64,000 nt of DNA, taken from Rhodoferax sp. OV413 (GTDB lineage Bacteria > Pseudomonadota > Gammaproteobacteria > Burkholderiales > Burkholderiaceae_C). Below are positions 18,423-27,557 of this stretch, piece by piece. Every line of letters starts with the position of its first letter. Within the stretch, counting starts at the first letter, position 1. A program made the translations under genes and the position numbers. Where the stretch lies: positions 780,386 to 844,385 of the forward strand of contig NZ_FNJA01000001.1 of the NCBI RefSeq assembly GCF_900104385.1, given 5' to 3'. The notes beneath the pieces are model-generated. The model was not told the DNA's origin. It saw nothing but the letters and a program-made list of their open reading frames with translations, and ran no database searches.

Positions 18423-20834
18423 ATGTCCGTCAACGACTTTCAAGACATCCAGCGCCGCTACGAAGTGCTGCAGCACGACCTCGGCCCGCACCACGCGCCG
18501 CAAGGCCTGTACGTGCAGAACAAGGCCCTGCCCTTTATCGGCAGGGTGCAATGCAACGTCAGCGAGATCGAGGCAGGCAGCTGGCAAGAGATCATCCTCG
18601 ACTACGAGGTCGGCGCCTCCGGCATTGCCGACGGCGCCTGGATCAAGGCCACATTCAAGTTCTATTCCGACTGGGCTCTGTTCCAGACCAGCGACCCGAC
18701 GGCCGCCAACTACATCAGCGCCGAATACCAGGCCGCGCCCCTGGTGCCCGGCCAGAGCCCGGCATCGGTGCAGTCCCTGTCCATCCGCTTCGACCAAAAG
18801 GGCCACGAGCGGCCCTACCAAAAGGCCATCATCGTCGACGTGGTCGACGGCTACCTGAACGCCGGCGACCACATCATCATCCGCCTGGGCGACCGCCGCG
18901 CGGGCGGCCCTGGCACGCGGGTGCAGACCTTCGTGGAAGACAGCTTCCGCTTCCGCCTGTATGTAGACCCGCTGGGCACCTCGCGCTTCGTGACCGTGCC
19001 CGACGATGTGGTGATCAAGGTGGCCCACGGCCCTGCCGCCAAGCTATTCCTGAACGCGCCGCGCTACGCCCAGCCCCAGGTGCCGCTGCCGCTGCGGGTA
19101 TCAGTGCTCGACCGCTGGGGCAACATCGTGCGCGACCAGGGCCTGCCGCTGCGCCTGCAGGTGCAGCAGGACGGCACCACGCTACACACCCACAACTTGG
19201 ACCTGCCCGCGCAAGGCTGGGCGTCGGTGGGCCTGGACATTGGCACAGGCCTGCGCCTGCCCGCCGGCAGCTACCGCCTGCTGGCCGATGTACCTGGCCT
19301 GCCGCAACTGCCGGCTACCGAGTTTTATGTGGACGTGGCGGCCGACTTCCCCACCCAGCGCCCGTTTTATGCCGACCTGCATGTGCATGCCCACGACACC
19401 GTGGGTACCAACAGCCCGGCCTACAACGCCGCCTATGCGCGCGACATCGGCGGTATCGACGTGTTCGGCTACACCGCCAACGACTTCCAGATCACCGACC
19501 AGAACTGGCAGCTCGGCCTGGACGCGGTGAACGAAATCGACCGCCCGGGCAGCTTCGTCGCCTTCCCGGTGCAGGAATGGTGCGGCAGCTCCACCGCCGG
19601 AGGTGACCACAACGTGGTGTTCCTGGGCGACACCGCGCCCGGCTTTCCGTACAACGCGCGCGGCGAGCACAACCGCACCCTGGTGTGGAACGAGGACATG
19701 AAGGGCAGCGCCGTCAGCCTGGGCCGCTGGCCGGTGGAAGAGCTGTGGGCCGCCTATGTGGGCGAGGCGCAGCAGCATTTGCTGATCCCCCACGTCGGCG
19801 GGCGCCGCTACATCCCCGACTGGCACCACCCAGAGCTGGAGCGGCTGGTGGAGATCGCCTCCACCTGGGGCCACTTCGGCTGGCTCTACCAAGACGTGAT
19901 CCAGCGCGGCTACCAGCTAGGTGTGGCCGCCAGCAGCGACGAACACCGCGGCCGACCCGGCGGCGGCGCACCCGGCGTGCAGGTATTTGGCGTACACGGC
20001 GGCCTGACCGGCGTGCTGGCCGACACCCTGGACCGCGCCAGCATCGGCCGCGCCCTGCGCGCCCGCCACACCTGGGCCACCACCGGTGAGCACGCGGCAC
20101 TGATCACCCAATGCGGCCCGCACCCGCAGGGCGATGCCTTCCGCTGGCAGGGCGACGCCGTGCTGGACTACCGCTTCCTCGGGCAAAGCGGCTGGGAATA
20201 CCTGGCCGCCAACGACCATACCGGCCGCATCTGGGAGCGCGACCTGCACCGCGAACTCGGCTATTCAGACCGCCGCATCCGCCTGCGCTGGGGCGGCGCG
20301 CGCATCCCCGACCGCTACCGCTGGGCCGCCTGGCAAGGCCGCATCCAGGTGCTGGGCGCCAGCATCCAGAGCTTTCGCAGCCATGGCTTCGAGCATGCCG
20401 AGGAATCCAGCTGGCGCGCCGACCCGACCAGCATCGCCTTCCGCAGCGACACCTATGGCGATGCCGACAGCATCGAGATCGAAGTTAGCCAGCTCAAAGA
20501 TTTGCGCCTGGTGGTCGAGGGCACGATAGACAGCTATGTGAAGGTGGGCGACCCGCTGCAGCGCAACCCCTTCGTGCACCGCCCCGACTTCCACTGGGAA
20601 GTATCCGGCGCCGACCTGCTGCGCGACGGCCGGGTGCAGCTGGAGCTGGGCGGCACCGAGCTGTTCCTGGCGCTGGAGCGGCTGACCGACGCGCCTTTGC
20701 CCCGCACGGTGGCAGGCCAGGTGCAGGTGGAGCCGGTGAACGCACCGTTCGGCTTCCGCCCCGTGTACTTCCACGGGCGGCAGCGCGACGACAGCAAGGT
20801 CTGGTCGTCGGCGCATTTCATCGAATTCGGCTGA
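18423..20834 (+). CDS. DUF3604-like protein, large, uncharacterised
   Basis: An 803-residue protein without signal peptide or membrane segment. Residues about 200-300 look like a beta-sandwich/Ig-like module (PLPLRVSVLDRWGNIVRDQG). From about 318 it has PFYADLHVHAHDTVGTNSPA, the entry motif of DUF3604/PHP-like proteins. Further His/Asp/Glu-rich motifs follow (AGGDHNVVFLGD, LIPHVGGRRYIPDWHHPELE, VAASSDEHRGRPGG) that could bind metals as in PHP hydrolases. It starts 4 nt after a Bug receptor, hinting that it acts on the imported compound. No function is established; a metal-dependent hydrolase is my inference. Confidence 0.75.
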   Translation: MSVNDFQDIQRRYEVLQHDLGPHHAPQGLYVQNKALPFIGRVQCNVSEIEAGSWQEIILDYEVGASGIADGAWIKATFKFYSDWALFQTSDPTAANYISAEYQAAPLVPGQSPASVQSLSIRFDQKGHERPYQKAIIVDVVDGYLNAGDHIIIRLGDRRAGGPGTRVQTFVEDSFRFRLYVDPLGTSRFVTVPDDVVIKVAHGPAAKLFLNAPRYAQPQVPLPLRVSVLDRWGNIVRDQGLPLRLQVQQDGTTLHTHNLDLPAQGWASVGLDIGTGLRLPAGSYRLLADVPGLPQLPATEFYVDVAADFPTQRPFYADLHVHAHDTVGTNSPAYNAAYARDIGGIDVFGYTANDFQITDQNWQLGLDAVNEIDRPGSFVAFPVQEWCGSSTAGGDHNVVFLGDTAPGFPYNARGEHNRTLVWNEDMKGSAVSLGRWPVEELWAAYVGEAQQHLLIPHVGGRRYIPDWHHPELERLVEIASTWGHFGWLYQDVIQRGYQLGVAASSDEHRGRPGGGAPGVQVFGVHGGLTGVLADTLDRASIGRALRARHTWATTGEHAALITQCGPHPQGDAFRWQGDAVLDYRFLGQSGWEYLAANDHTGRIWERDLHRELGYSDRRIRLRWGGARIPDRYRWAAWQGRIQVLGASIQSFRSHGFEHAEESSWRADPTSIAFRSDTYGDADSIEIEVSQLKDLRLVVEGTIDSYVKVGDPLQRNPFVHRPDFHWEVSGADLLRDGRVQLELGGTELFLALERLTDAPLPRTVAGQVQVEPVNAPFGFRPVYFHGRQRDDSKVWSSAHFIEFG

Positions 20835-20859
20835 AACCCGGCGCCCCTAAAATCGCCGG

Positions 20860-22752
20860 GTGAGTACCGTACTTCCCCACCCCATCGCCCGCCCTCCCCG
20901 CCGCAGCATCCGCGAGCTGCCCGACGAACTGATCAGCCAGATCGCGGCGGGCGAAGTGGTCGAGCGGCCGGCCTCGGTGGTGCGCGAGCTGGTCGACAAC
21001 GCGCTGGACGCGGGCGCGACCCAGATCACCCTGCGGCTGCTGGCCGGCGGCGTAAGACTGATCGCGGTGGAAGACGACGGCGGCGGCATCCCGATGGAGG
21101 AGCTGCCCATCGCCCTGAAGCGCCACGCCACCAGCAAGATTCGCGACCTGCAAGAGCTGGAATCGGTGGGCACCATGGGTTTTCGGGGCGAGGCCCTGGC
21201 CGCTATCAACTCGATAGCTGACATGGCAATATCCTCGCGCGCCAGCGGCCAATCCAGTGCATTTTTACTGGACGGCCGCAGCGGCGAGCTGAAACCCGTG
21301 GCCCGCAGCACCGGCACCACGGTCGAGGTCAAAGAGCTGTTCTTCAGCACGCCGGCACGGCGCAAGTTTTTAAAGACCGACGCCACCGAGCTCGCCCACT
21401 GCGTGGAAGCCGTGCGCCGCCACGCTCTGGCCCGGCCCGATGTGGGCTTTGCCATCTGGCACGAGGGCAAGCTGGTCGAGCAATGGCGCGCATGCCCTCC
21501 CACCCAGTTCACCAACAATATCGACGCCATTAGCGAGCGCCTGCGCGACGTGCTGGGCGACGATTTCAAAGATAAATCGGTGGCAGTGGACTACCTGAGT
21601 TCGATGCGCGACGACGGCGGTCAGGCGGTGCGCGTCTGGGGCCGGGTAGGCATTCCCGACGCGGCGCGGGCCCGGCCAGACCAGCAGTTCGCCTATGTGA
21701 ACGGCCGCTTCGTGCGCGACAAGGTCATCACCCACGCGGCCCGCAGCGCCTACGAAGACGTGCTGCACGGCCAGCGCCAGCCTATCTACGCGCTGTATGT
21801 AGAGATCGACCCGACGCGGGTCGACGTGAACGTGCACCCCACCAAGATCGAGGTGCGCTTCCGCGACAGCCGCGAGGTGCACCAGGCGGTGCGCCGCGCG
21901 GTGGATACGGCCCTGGCCGCCCCGCGCGCTGCCGCTGCGGCCCTGGCCACCACGTCCAGCTCGGCGCCCAGCCCGGCACCCGATATTTTCAAGCCAAATC
22001 TGCCTCTGGCGCAGACTCTACCTGCGCAGGCAGCTATGCATTTTGTAGCTCCGGTCGCACACCGGGTGTCGGACATGGAAGCGCTGTGGCCGGTGCAGCC
22101 AGCCGTGACAGCCGTGTCGACTGCGCCCACGCCAGCACCCACCACTCCAGCCCCGGCCGCCGCCGAGATCTGGCCGCTAGGCCGGGCCATCGCCCAGCTG
22201 CAAGGCATCTACATCCTGGCCGAAAACGCCCAGGGCCTGGTGATCGTCGACATGCATGCCGCCCACGAGCGCATCGTCTACGAGCGCCTGAAGACCCAGC
22301 TGGTGGATGCGCGCATCACCAGCCAGCCGCTGCTGATCCCGGTGACCTTCGCCGCCACACCGCAGGAAGTGGCCACCGCCGAGGCGCATACCGACACCCT
22401 GGCCACGCTGGGCCTGGAGATCACCCCGTTCTCGCCCAAGACCCTGGCCGTGCGCGCCGTGCCCACCAGCCTGGTGCAGGGCAACGCCACCGAACTGGCA
22501 CGCAGCGTGCTTGCCGAACTGGCACAACATGAAGCCAGCACCGTCATACAGCGCGCGCAGAATGAGCTGCTCGGCACCATGGCCTGCCACGGCGCCGTAC
22601 GGGCGAATCGCCGCCTGACCACCGACGAAATGAACGGACTGCTGCGCCAAATGGAAACCACCGACCGCTCCGACCAGTGCAACCACGGCCGACCGACCTG
22701 GCGGCAGATCAGCATCAAAGAGCTGGATGCTTTATTTATGCGTGGCCGCTGA
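20860..22752 (+). CDS. mutL: DNA mismatch repair protein MutL
   Basis: A 630-residue GHKL ATPase linking MutS mismatch recognition to strand cleavage. The N-terminal domain has RELPDELISQIAAGEVVERP, the ATP motifs ELVDNALDAGA and VEDDGGGI, TMGFRGEAL and GTTVEVKELFFSTPARRKF. After a low-complexity Ala/Pro linker (about 350-430) the C-terminal domain carries DMHAAHERIVYE, which fits the endonuclease motif D-x-H-A-x2-E-x4-E, and near the end CNHGRPTWRQ, so nicking activity is likely. The start is a GTG at 20860. A dispersed-repeat-like stretch lies in the linker (21995-22050). Confidence 0.96.
   Translation: MSTVLPHPIARPPRRSIRELPDELISQIAAGEVVERPASVVRELVDNALDAGATQITLRLLAGGVRLIAVEDDGGGIPMEELPIALKRHATSKIRDLQELESVGTMGFRGEALAAINSIADMAISSRASGQSSAFLLDGRSGELKPVARSTGTTVEVKELFFSTPARRKFLKTDATELAHCVEAVRRHALARPDVGFAIWHEGKLVEQWRACPPTQFTNNIDAISERLRDVLGDDFKDKSVAVDYLSSMRDDGGQAVRVWGRVGIPDAARARPDQQFAYVNGRFVRDKVITHAARSAYEDVLHGQRQPIYALYVEIDPTRVDVNVHPTKIEVRFRDSREVHQAVRRAVDTALAAPRAAAAALATTSSSAPSPAPDIFKPNLPLAQTLPAQAAMHFVAPVAHRVSDMEALWPVQPAVTAVSTAPTPAPTTPAPAAAEIWPLGRAIAQLQGIYILAENAQGLVIVDMHAAHERIVYERLKTQLVDARITSQPLLIPVTFAATPQEVATAEAHTDTLATLGLEITPFSPKTLAVRAVPTSLVQGNATELARSVLAELAQHEASTVIQRAQNELLGTMACHGAVRANRRLTTDEMNGLLRQMETTDRSDQCNHGRPTWRQISIKELDALFMRGR
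21995..22050. repeat. Dispersed palindromic repeat, intragenic copy in mutL linker
   Basis: TCTGCCTCTGGCGCAGA, then CTACCTGCGCAGGCAGCTA and a TGCATTTTGTAGC edge. The arms CTGCCTCTGGCGCAG and CTGCGCAGGCAG pair imperfectly, and the edge matches the TTTTTGTAGC edge of the copy in the FtsX gene. It is read in frame as part of the non-conserved MutL linker. Confidence 0.45.
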
Positions 22753-22755
22753 AAG

Positions 22756-23136
22756 ATGAAGCGCCTACTCCTCTTGGTCGCCTGCATCTGTAGCCTGGCC
22801 CAAGCCGAGACCGTGGACTGCCACGTCAGCTACGGTGGCGAGACGCAAGTCATCCGCGCCCACCCCGCGACCTCGCCGTATACCGTGGCGCCGGTGTCCA
22901 TCGGCTCTTACTTCATGTTCCGCCTGGTGTTCGAGCGCCAGCCCGCCGACCAGGCGGCCATCAAGCTCTACACCTACGCCGACCGCGAGCCGCCGCAAGG
23001 CGCGGTGCTGCTGCACCAGGCCGATTACCTGTATCCTCCTGCAAAAAATGGGCGCTACGGCTTCACGGGTTTGCAACGCGTGTACGAGCCCATCCGCGAC
23101 GGCGAGCTGTATTACTGGTGCGAGTGGAAGAAATGA
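22756..23136 (+). CDS. Small secreted protein of unknown function
   Basis: A 126-residue protein with a clear signal peptide (KRLLLLVACICSLAQAE, cleavage around residue 17). The mature part has two cysteines, one near the start (ETVDCHVSYGG) and one near the end (YYWCEWKK), which could form a disulfide in the periplasm. It begins 3 nt after mutL and its stop overlaps the CapA-like start. I do not recognise a family. Its placement suggests co-translation with the CapA-like gene. Confidence 0.75.
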   Translation: MKRLLLLVACICSLAQAETVDCHVSYGGETQVIRAHPATSPYTVAPVSIGSYFMFRLVFERQPADQAAIKLYTYADREPPQGAVLLHQADYLYPPAKNGRYGFTGLQRVYEPIRDGELYYWCEWKK

Positions 23137-24290
23137 TGAAAACCACCCTGCTAGCTGCCCTGCTCTGCCTGCCGCTTATCGGCCACAGCGCTCCGCCCAC
23201 AGTAGAGCTGCTATTCGGCGGCGACGTGATGCTGGACGACGGCCCCGGCAAACTGATTGCCGCGGGCGGCGACCCGCTGGCGCCCATCGCCAGCATCCTG
23301 CAAAGCGCCGACGTGGCCATTGGCAACCTGGAAACCTCGGTGGCCAGCAGCGGCACGGCGCTGGACAACAAGATCTACACCTTCCGCGCCACGCCGCAGA
23401 GCGTCAAGGTGCTGCAAGGCCGCTTCCACGCCATGTCGGTGGCCAACAACCACAGCGGCGACTACGGCCGCGATGCCTTCATGGAAACGTTGGACCACCT
23501 GCACAACGCCGGCATCGCCGCCTTTGGCGGCGGCGCCAACCTGACCGAAGCCCACAAGCCGTACTGGATCGAGAAAAACGGCATCCGCATCGCCGTGCTC
23601 GGCTACGACGAATTCAAACCCCGCTCGTTCGAGGCCGGCGCCCAATGGGCCGGCGTAGCCTGGAGCGAAGACAGCCACGTGGTGGCCGACATCCGCGCGG
23701 CCCGCGCAGCCGGTGCCGACGTGGTGATCCCTTTCATGCACTGGGGCTGGGAACGCGAGCCCGGGCCCAGCCAGCGCCAGCGTGAGCTGGCCAAGCTGAT
23801 GGTCCAGGCCGGCGCCGACGCCGTGGTCGGCAGCCATCCGCACGTCACCCAGGGCGCCGACGTGGTGCTGGGCAAGCCGGTCATCTGGAGCCTGGGCAAT
23901 CTGGTGTTCGACGGCTTCGAGCTGCCCGAAGCCAAGGTCGGCTGGCTGCTGCGCCTGAGCGTGGACAAACGCGGCATCCGCAGCTGGAACACCGTCACCG
24001 TGCGCATGGACGCCGACGGCACCCCCATCCCCGACCCGGCCACCCCCGGCCCCTGCGGTCAACGCGGTCAAGCCCAGGTGGGAGCCTGCGCTACGCCCAA
24101 AGCTCCTCGGCAGGTAAATCCCAAGCCGAAAAAGTGGGCAGCGACTCGAAGCCCGGCTTGGCAAAATAGTAGCCCTGCATCAGGTACACGCCGTGGGATT
24201 GGAACCACCGGGCCTCGGCGGCGGTTTCCACGCCCTCGGCCAGCAGGCGCACACCCGGCAACTGGCTGCATGTCTGGATCATGCCTTTGA
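23133..24290 (+). CDS. CapA-family protein (poly-gamma-glutamate synthesis-like) with anomalous C-terminal extension
   Basis: A 385-residue exported metallophosphatase-like protein of the CapA family. After a signal peptide it has LLFGGDVMLDDG, ADVAIGNLETSV, MSVANNHSGDYG, PFMHWGWERE and VVGSHPHVTQGADV with VIWSLGNLVFD, all CapA motifs in order. The conserved part ends near residue 318 (at about 24090). The last 66 residues are Pro/Arg/Ala-rich with no family resemblance and lie exactly antisense to the EAL gene, so the original stop appears lost. The start overlaps the upstream gene (ATGA at 23133); a second ATG at 23136 is equally possible. The substrate is unknown. Confidence 0.82.
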   Translation: MMKTTLLAALLCLPLIGHSAPPTVELLFGGDVMLDDGPGKLIAAGGDPLAPIASILQSADVAIGNLETSVASSGTALDNKIYTFRATPQSVKVLQGRFHAMSVANNHSGDYGRDAFMETLDHLHNAGIAAFGGGANLTEAHKPYWIEKNGIRIAVLGYDEFKPRSFEAGAQWAGVAWSEDSHVVADIRAARAAGADVVIPFMHWGWEREPGPSQRQRELAKLMVQAGADAVVGSHPHVTQGADVVLGKPVIWSLGNLVFDGFELPEAKVGWLLRLSVDKRGIRSWNTVTVRMDADGTPIPDPATPGPCGQRGQAQVGACATPKAPRQVNPKPKKWAATRSPAWQNSSPASGTRRGIGTTGPRRRFPRPRPAGAHPATGCMSGSCL

Positions 24291-24897
24291 CGATGGCCTG
24301 GCGCACCGGGTGCTGGTCGATGCCGCGCACCAGATGCATGTCGAGCTTGATCACATGGGGCTGGAAATCCACCAGCAAATTCAGCCCGGCGTAGCCCGCA
24401 CCAAAGTCGTCGATGGCGGTCAAGAATCCACGGCTTTGGTAGTAGCGAAAAATCGCCACCAGCTTTTCGGGCTCCAGAATCTGCTGGCCTTCGGTCACTT
24501 CAAAAATAATCTGTTGCAGGGGGAAGCCCGCCGCCTCCGCCGCAGCAATCGTCGTGCGTATGCACAACTCCGGCTGGTACACCGCATTCGGTAAAAAGTT
24601 GATGGAGATGCGCGTTTGCATACCCAGCCGCTGCGCCAAAAAAATGCTGCGGATGCGGCACTCCTGGTCAAAGCGGTAGCGGTTCTCATCGTTCACCTGG
24701 CCCAGCACCTGCATGGCGCCCTGCCCCTGCGGCCCCCGAACCAAGGCCTCATAGGCAAAAATACTGCCCTCAGCCACATCCACGATCGGCTGAAAAGCGA
24801 AGGTGAAGTCAAAACCCAATCGGTCCAAGCACACCTTGCATCCCGGCTCGGGAATATCAATAGAAACCGGCGCGATGCGTATGTCGGCAATAGACAT
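24091..24897 (-). CDS. EAL-domain cyclic-di-GMP phosphodiesterase
   Basis: A 268-residue cytoplasmic protein made of little more than an EAL domain (about residues 30-255). Catalytic motifs are intact: YEALVRG (the EAL motif), NFLPNAVY, IFEVTEGQQ, AIDDFGAGYAG, IKLDMHLVRGI, and AEGVET, so c-di-GMP hydrolysis is likely. There is no GGDEF or transmembrane part. The N-terminal 28 residues hold two Cys (GCKVCLDRLG). It is convergent with the CapA-like gene and overlaps its 3' end by 200 nt. Confidence 0.93.
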   Translation of the reverse strand: MSIADIRIAPVSIDIPEPGCKVCLDRLGFDFTFAFQPIVDVAEGSIFAYEALVRGPQGQGAMQVLGQVNDENRYRFDQECRIRSIFLAQRLGMQTRISINFLPNAVYQPELCIRTTIAAAEAAGFPLQQIIFEVTEGQQILEPEKLVAIFRYYQSRGFLTAIDDFGAGYAGLNLLVDFQPHVIKLDMHLVRGIDQHPVRQAIVKGMIQTCSQLPGVRLLAEGVETAAEARWFQSHGVYLMQGYYFAKPGFESLPTFSAWDLPAEELWA

Positions 24898-25036
24898 AGA
24901 TACCTCTTCAGGGCAAAAAAATCTTGGCTGACCATGCTAACAGCGCATGCGCAACGACACCTGTGGCACGGCAAGCCAGCATGCGCGACAGCTCACGGCC
25001 TGAACAAAGGCTTTGGCGTCGCTGATACGGCCGCAT

Positions 25037-25056
25037 AATACAATTCAAAATGTATT
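25037..25056. promoter_or_regulatory. Candidate operator, copy A (AATACA-N8-TGTATT)
   Basis: AATACA at 25037-25042 and TGTATT at 25051-25056 are inverted copies separated by 8 nt, 13 nt upstream of the regulator start. The same layout recurs at 27558-27577 in front of the lyase and TctC genes. Probable autoregulatory site of the GntR-like protein. Confidence 0.65.
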
Positions 25057-25068
25057 GAACTGCACCAC

Positions 25069-26181
25069 ATGTCCACCACTCCGGTCGAACTCCACCAGTT
25101 CCTCGAAACCCTCGCCAAATCCGCCAATCCCGGCGATCGCGCGCCCACCGTACGCGACCTGATGCGGCGGTTTGGCGCCTCGCAAGCCCTGGTGCAACAC
25201 GCATTGGGGAGCCTGAAGAATCAGGGTCTGATCGACTCCCAGGTAGGCCGGGGCACTTTTTTCACATCCAACGGCGAACCGCTGCGCGCCACGGTGGATG
25301 CACCGTCGGCAGCGACACGCTCCATCCTGCTGCTGCGCCGCTCGGTCAGCATTGCGCGCGGACGGGTGGTGGTCGACGGGCTGCAGCGGCGGTTTGCCGC
25401 CGAAGGGCACCGGGTGCTGGAAGTCTCGTACACCGACCCCGAGCACGCCCGCGCCGTGCTGCGCGGCATGCCGCGTTTCGACGCCTGCGTGATCCAGTCG
25501 TCGTTCGAAACCATCCCGATTGAAACCCTGGCCGCGGTACGCCAGAAGACTGACGTGGTGGCGGTGGACGGCCTGGGCCTGGTCGGCACCAACGTGGATG
25601 CCGTGGGCATGGAATGGGGCGAGCCCCTGGCCGCCGCCGTGCACGGCCTGGTGCAGCAAGGCCACCGCAGCATCGCACACGCCACCAGCACCCACCAATT
25701 CCTGGCCAACGCACTGGGCTTGCGCCGGCTGGAACAGCTACGCGGCACGTACTCCGATGTCGACCTGCAATCCATCGCCGTCGCCAAGCTGCCGCACGAA
25801 GACTTTGCGAGCGCCCTGGTCGCGCTGCTGCAGGCGCGCCGCGACTCTGCGGGGCAGCTACCGTTCAGCGCGCTGGTGGCCTGGGGCATAGAAGACGGCG
25901 CCGGCTTTCGCGCACTGCTGGCGAGCCTGGGCCTGGACGTGCCCAACCAGCTCAGCGTGGTCCTGCTAGGGCGCGCCGACCTGGCGAATGAACATGCGGA
26001 TTTCTTCGATACCGTAGGCTGCAACGCGGCCGACCAGGTCGAATACCTGCACCAGGCCATCCATGCGCGCTGGGCTGATGCCGCACGCGCTTACGGCGTG
26101 CGCTTTCTGCCGGTGGCACTGCGCCCAGGGCAGTCGACCCAGGCGCCAGCCAGCGCAGCCAAGCGCCGCGCCAGGGCCTAA
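25069..26181 (+). CDS. GntR-like HTH / LacI-type sensor transcriptional regulator
   Basis: A 370-residue regulator. The N-terminus (about 1-70) is a GntR-type winged helix: TVRDLMRRFGASQALVQHAL, GSLKNQGLIDSQVGRGTFF. The rest (about 85-345) resembles a LacI-type periplasmic-binding-fold sensor (RSILLLRRSVSIARGRVVVD, GHRSIAHATSTHQFLANAL, GLDVPNQLSVVLLG). The neighbouring genes are convergent with it (the lyase) and co-directional (a TctC receptor). A palindromic motif lies in front of its own start and again in front of those genes, so it probably represses them until a ligand, perhaps the TctC substrate, binds. Confidence 0.87.
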   Translation: MSTTPVELHQFLETLAKSANPGDRAPTVRDLMRRFGASQALVQHALGSLKNQGLIDSQVGRGTFFTSNGEPLRATVDAPSAATRSILLLRRSVSIARGRVVVDGLQRRFAAEGHRVLEVSYTDPEHARAVLRGMPRFDACVIQSSFETIPIETLAAVRQKTDVVAVDGLGLVGTNVDAVGMEWGEPLAAAVHGLVQQGHRSIAHATSTHQFLANALGLRRLEQLRGTYSDVDLQSIAVAKLPHEDFASALVALLQARRDSAGQLPFSALVAWGIEDGAGFRALLASLGLDVPNQLSVVLLGRADLANEHADFFDTVGCNAADQVEYLHQAIHARWADAARAYGVRFLPVALRPGQSTQAPASAAKRRARA

Positions 26182-26188
26182 CCCCAAC

Positions 26189-27538
26189 TCATCGACGCGC
26201 CAGCCGGGCCGCGGTCTCCACCGCAATCGCCGCCGAATCACCCACATAGGCGCTGGCTTGCAGCGACTGCGCCAAGTCGTCCGGCAAGGCGCGCGTGCCC
26301 CACATGGCGTGCGTGCAAATCGCCTCCAGAAATGGAATTCCCTCGGCCACCGTGCGCTGGGCTGCGTCGTACAGCAGATGGTGCGCCTCGTGCCGGCCCA
26401 TCAAGGCCGTCAGGCGCATCATCACCGCCTCCGAGGCGATCAGGCCTTGCGACAACTCCAGATTGAGCCGCATCGCCTCAGGATGCACCACCAGTCCACG
26501 CACCAGCTGCGCCAGGGTTTCGGCAACCGACGTAGCCAGGATGGCGATCTCGGGCAACAAGGCGTCCGTCACATTGGTGGCCGACGAATCACCCTCATCC
26601 ATGCGCACCATGGCCTCCAGCGCCAGCGGCACCCGCGCGCGCAGCATGCGGGCCAGACTGGTCAGCATCAGAGCAGAGGAAGGGTTGCGCTTTTGCGCCA
26701 TGGTCGAGCTGCCCACCTTGCCCAGGTGGAACGCCTCCTCCACCTCGCCGATCTCGGTGCGCTGCATGAACACCACGTCCTGCGCGATCTTTTGCGCCGT
26801 GCCCGCCAGCAAACCCAGCGCCGCCACGAAATCGCTCACCCGGTCGTACGAGGAGCGCATGGGCAGGCCCGCCGGGGCCAACCCCAGGTGCGCAGCCATC
26901 CGCACCTCGACCGCCCGGCCCTGGCCCGCCATGGCCGCGAAGGTGCCGATAGCGCCCCCCAGGCTGGCCACAAAAGCCCCGGAGAGCCGCTGATTCAAAC
27001 GGCTGCGGTCGCGGTCCAGTTCGTCCATCCAGCCCGCCAGCTTGAAGCCAAAGGTCATGGGCAGCGCATGCTGTCCGTGGGTACGCCCGGCCTGCACGGT
27101 GTCGCGGTGCTGCTGCGCCAGCGTGCACAGCGCCTCGATGGCCGCATCCAGATGCCGGGACAGCACCCGGTGCGACTGGAACATCTGCAGCGAAGCCGCG
27201 GTATCGAAAATATTCTGCGTGGTGGCGCCCCAGTGGATGAAGCCCGCGGCGGGTTCACCGCACAGCGCTTCATACTGGCGCAGCACCGGAACGAAGGGAT
27301 GCTGGGCAAACGCGATATCGCTGGACAAACGCTCCATGTCGAAGGCACTGGCATCTGCCTTCTCGGCAATTGTCTGGGCCGCCGCTTGGGGAATGATGCC
27401 CAGCTCGGCCTGGGCGCGCGCCAGCGCGGCCTCGACCGTCAGCCAGGCCTGCAAGGTGGCATGGTCACTCCATATCGCCTTGGCCTCGTCATTGAACCAA
27501 TGGCGGGTGACGAACGAATCAAACATGCCTGTACTCAT
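26189..27538 (-). CDS. Aspartase/fumarase-superfamily lyase (PurB/PcaB-like)
   Basis: A 449-residue lyase of the aspartase/fumarase/adenylosuccinate lyase superfamily. The signature loop GSSTMAQKRNP is intact and the other two conserved regions are present: HWGATTQNIFDTA and the catalytic-region GRTHGQHALPMTFG. The overall pattern is closest to 3-carboxy-cis,cis-muconate cycloisomerase and related adenylosuccinate-lyase-like enzymes. Its location beside a TctC receptor and a dedicated regulator suggests catabolism of an imported carboxylate rather than purine synthesis. The start at 27538 is chosen for its GGAG ribosome site; the frame extends 20 codons through the operator region but is not coding there. 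It shares a divergent control region with the TctC gene. Confidence 0.86.
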   Translation of the reverse strand: MSTGMFDSFVTRHWFNDEAKAIWSDHATLQAWLTVEAALARAQAELGIIPQAAAQTIAEKADASAFDMERLSSDIAFAQHPFVPVLRQYEALCGEPAAGFIHWGATTQNIFDTAASLQMFQSHRVLSRHLDAAIEALCTLAQQHRDTVQAGRTHGQHALPMTFGFKLAGWMDELDRDRSRLNQRLSGAFVASLGGAIGTFAAMAGQGRAVEVRMAAHLGLAPAGLPMRSSYDRVSDFVAALGLLAGTAQKIAQDVVFMQRTEIGEVEEAFHLGKVGSSTMAQKRNPSSALMLTSLARMLRARVPLALEAMVRMDEGDSSATNVTDALLPEIAILATSVAETLAQLVRGLVVHPEAMRLNLELSQGLIASEAVMMRLTALMGRHEAHHLLYDAAQRTVAEGIPFLEAICTHAMWGTRALPDDLAQSLQASAYVGDSAAIAVETAARLARR

Positions 27539-27557
27539 GGGTACTCCAAAGAAAATA

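Noticed and set aside
21206-21262. Another repeat-like stretch in mutL (CGATAGCTGAC ... CGCGCCAGCGGCC)
   Set aside because: The protein segment aligns with other MutL proteins without an insertion, so resemblance to the dispersed repeat may be chance.
22240-22290. MutL endonuclease motif reading DMHA instead of DQHA
   Set aside because: Met at this position is common in betaproteobacterial MutL with endonuclease activity; the metal-binding residues are intact.
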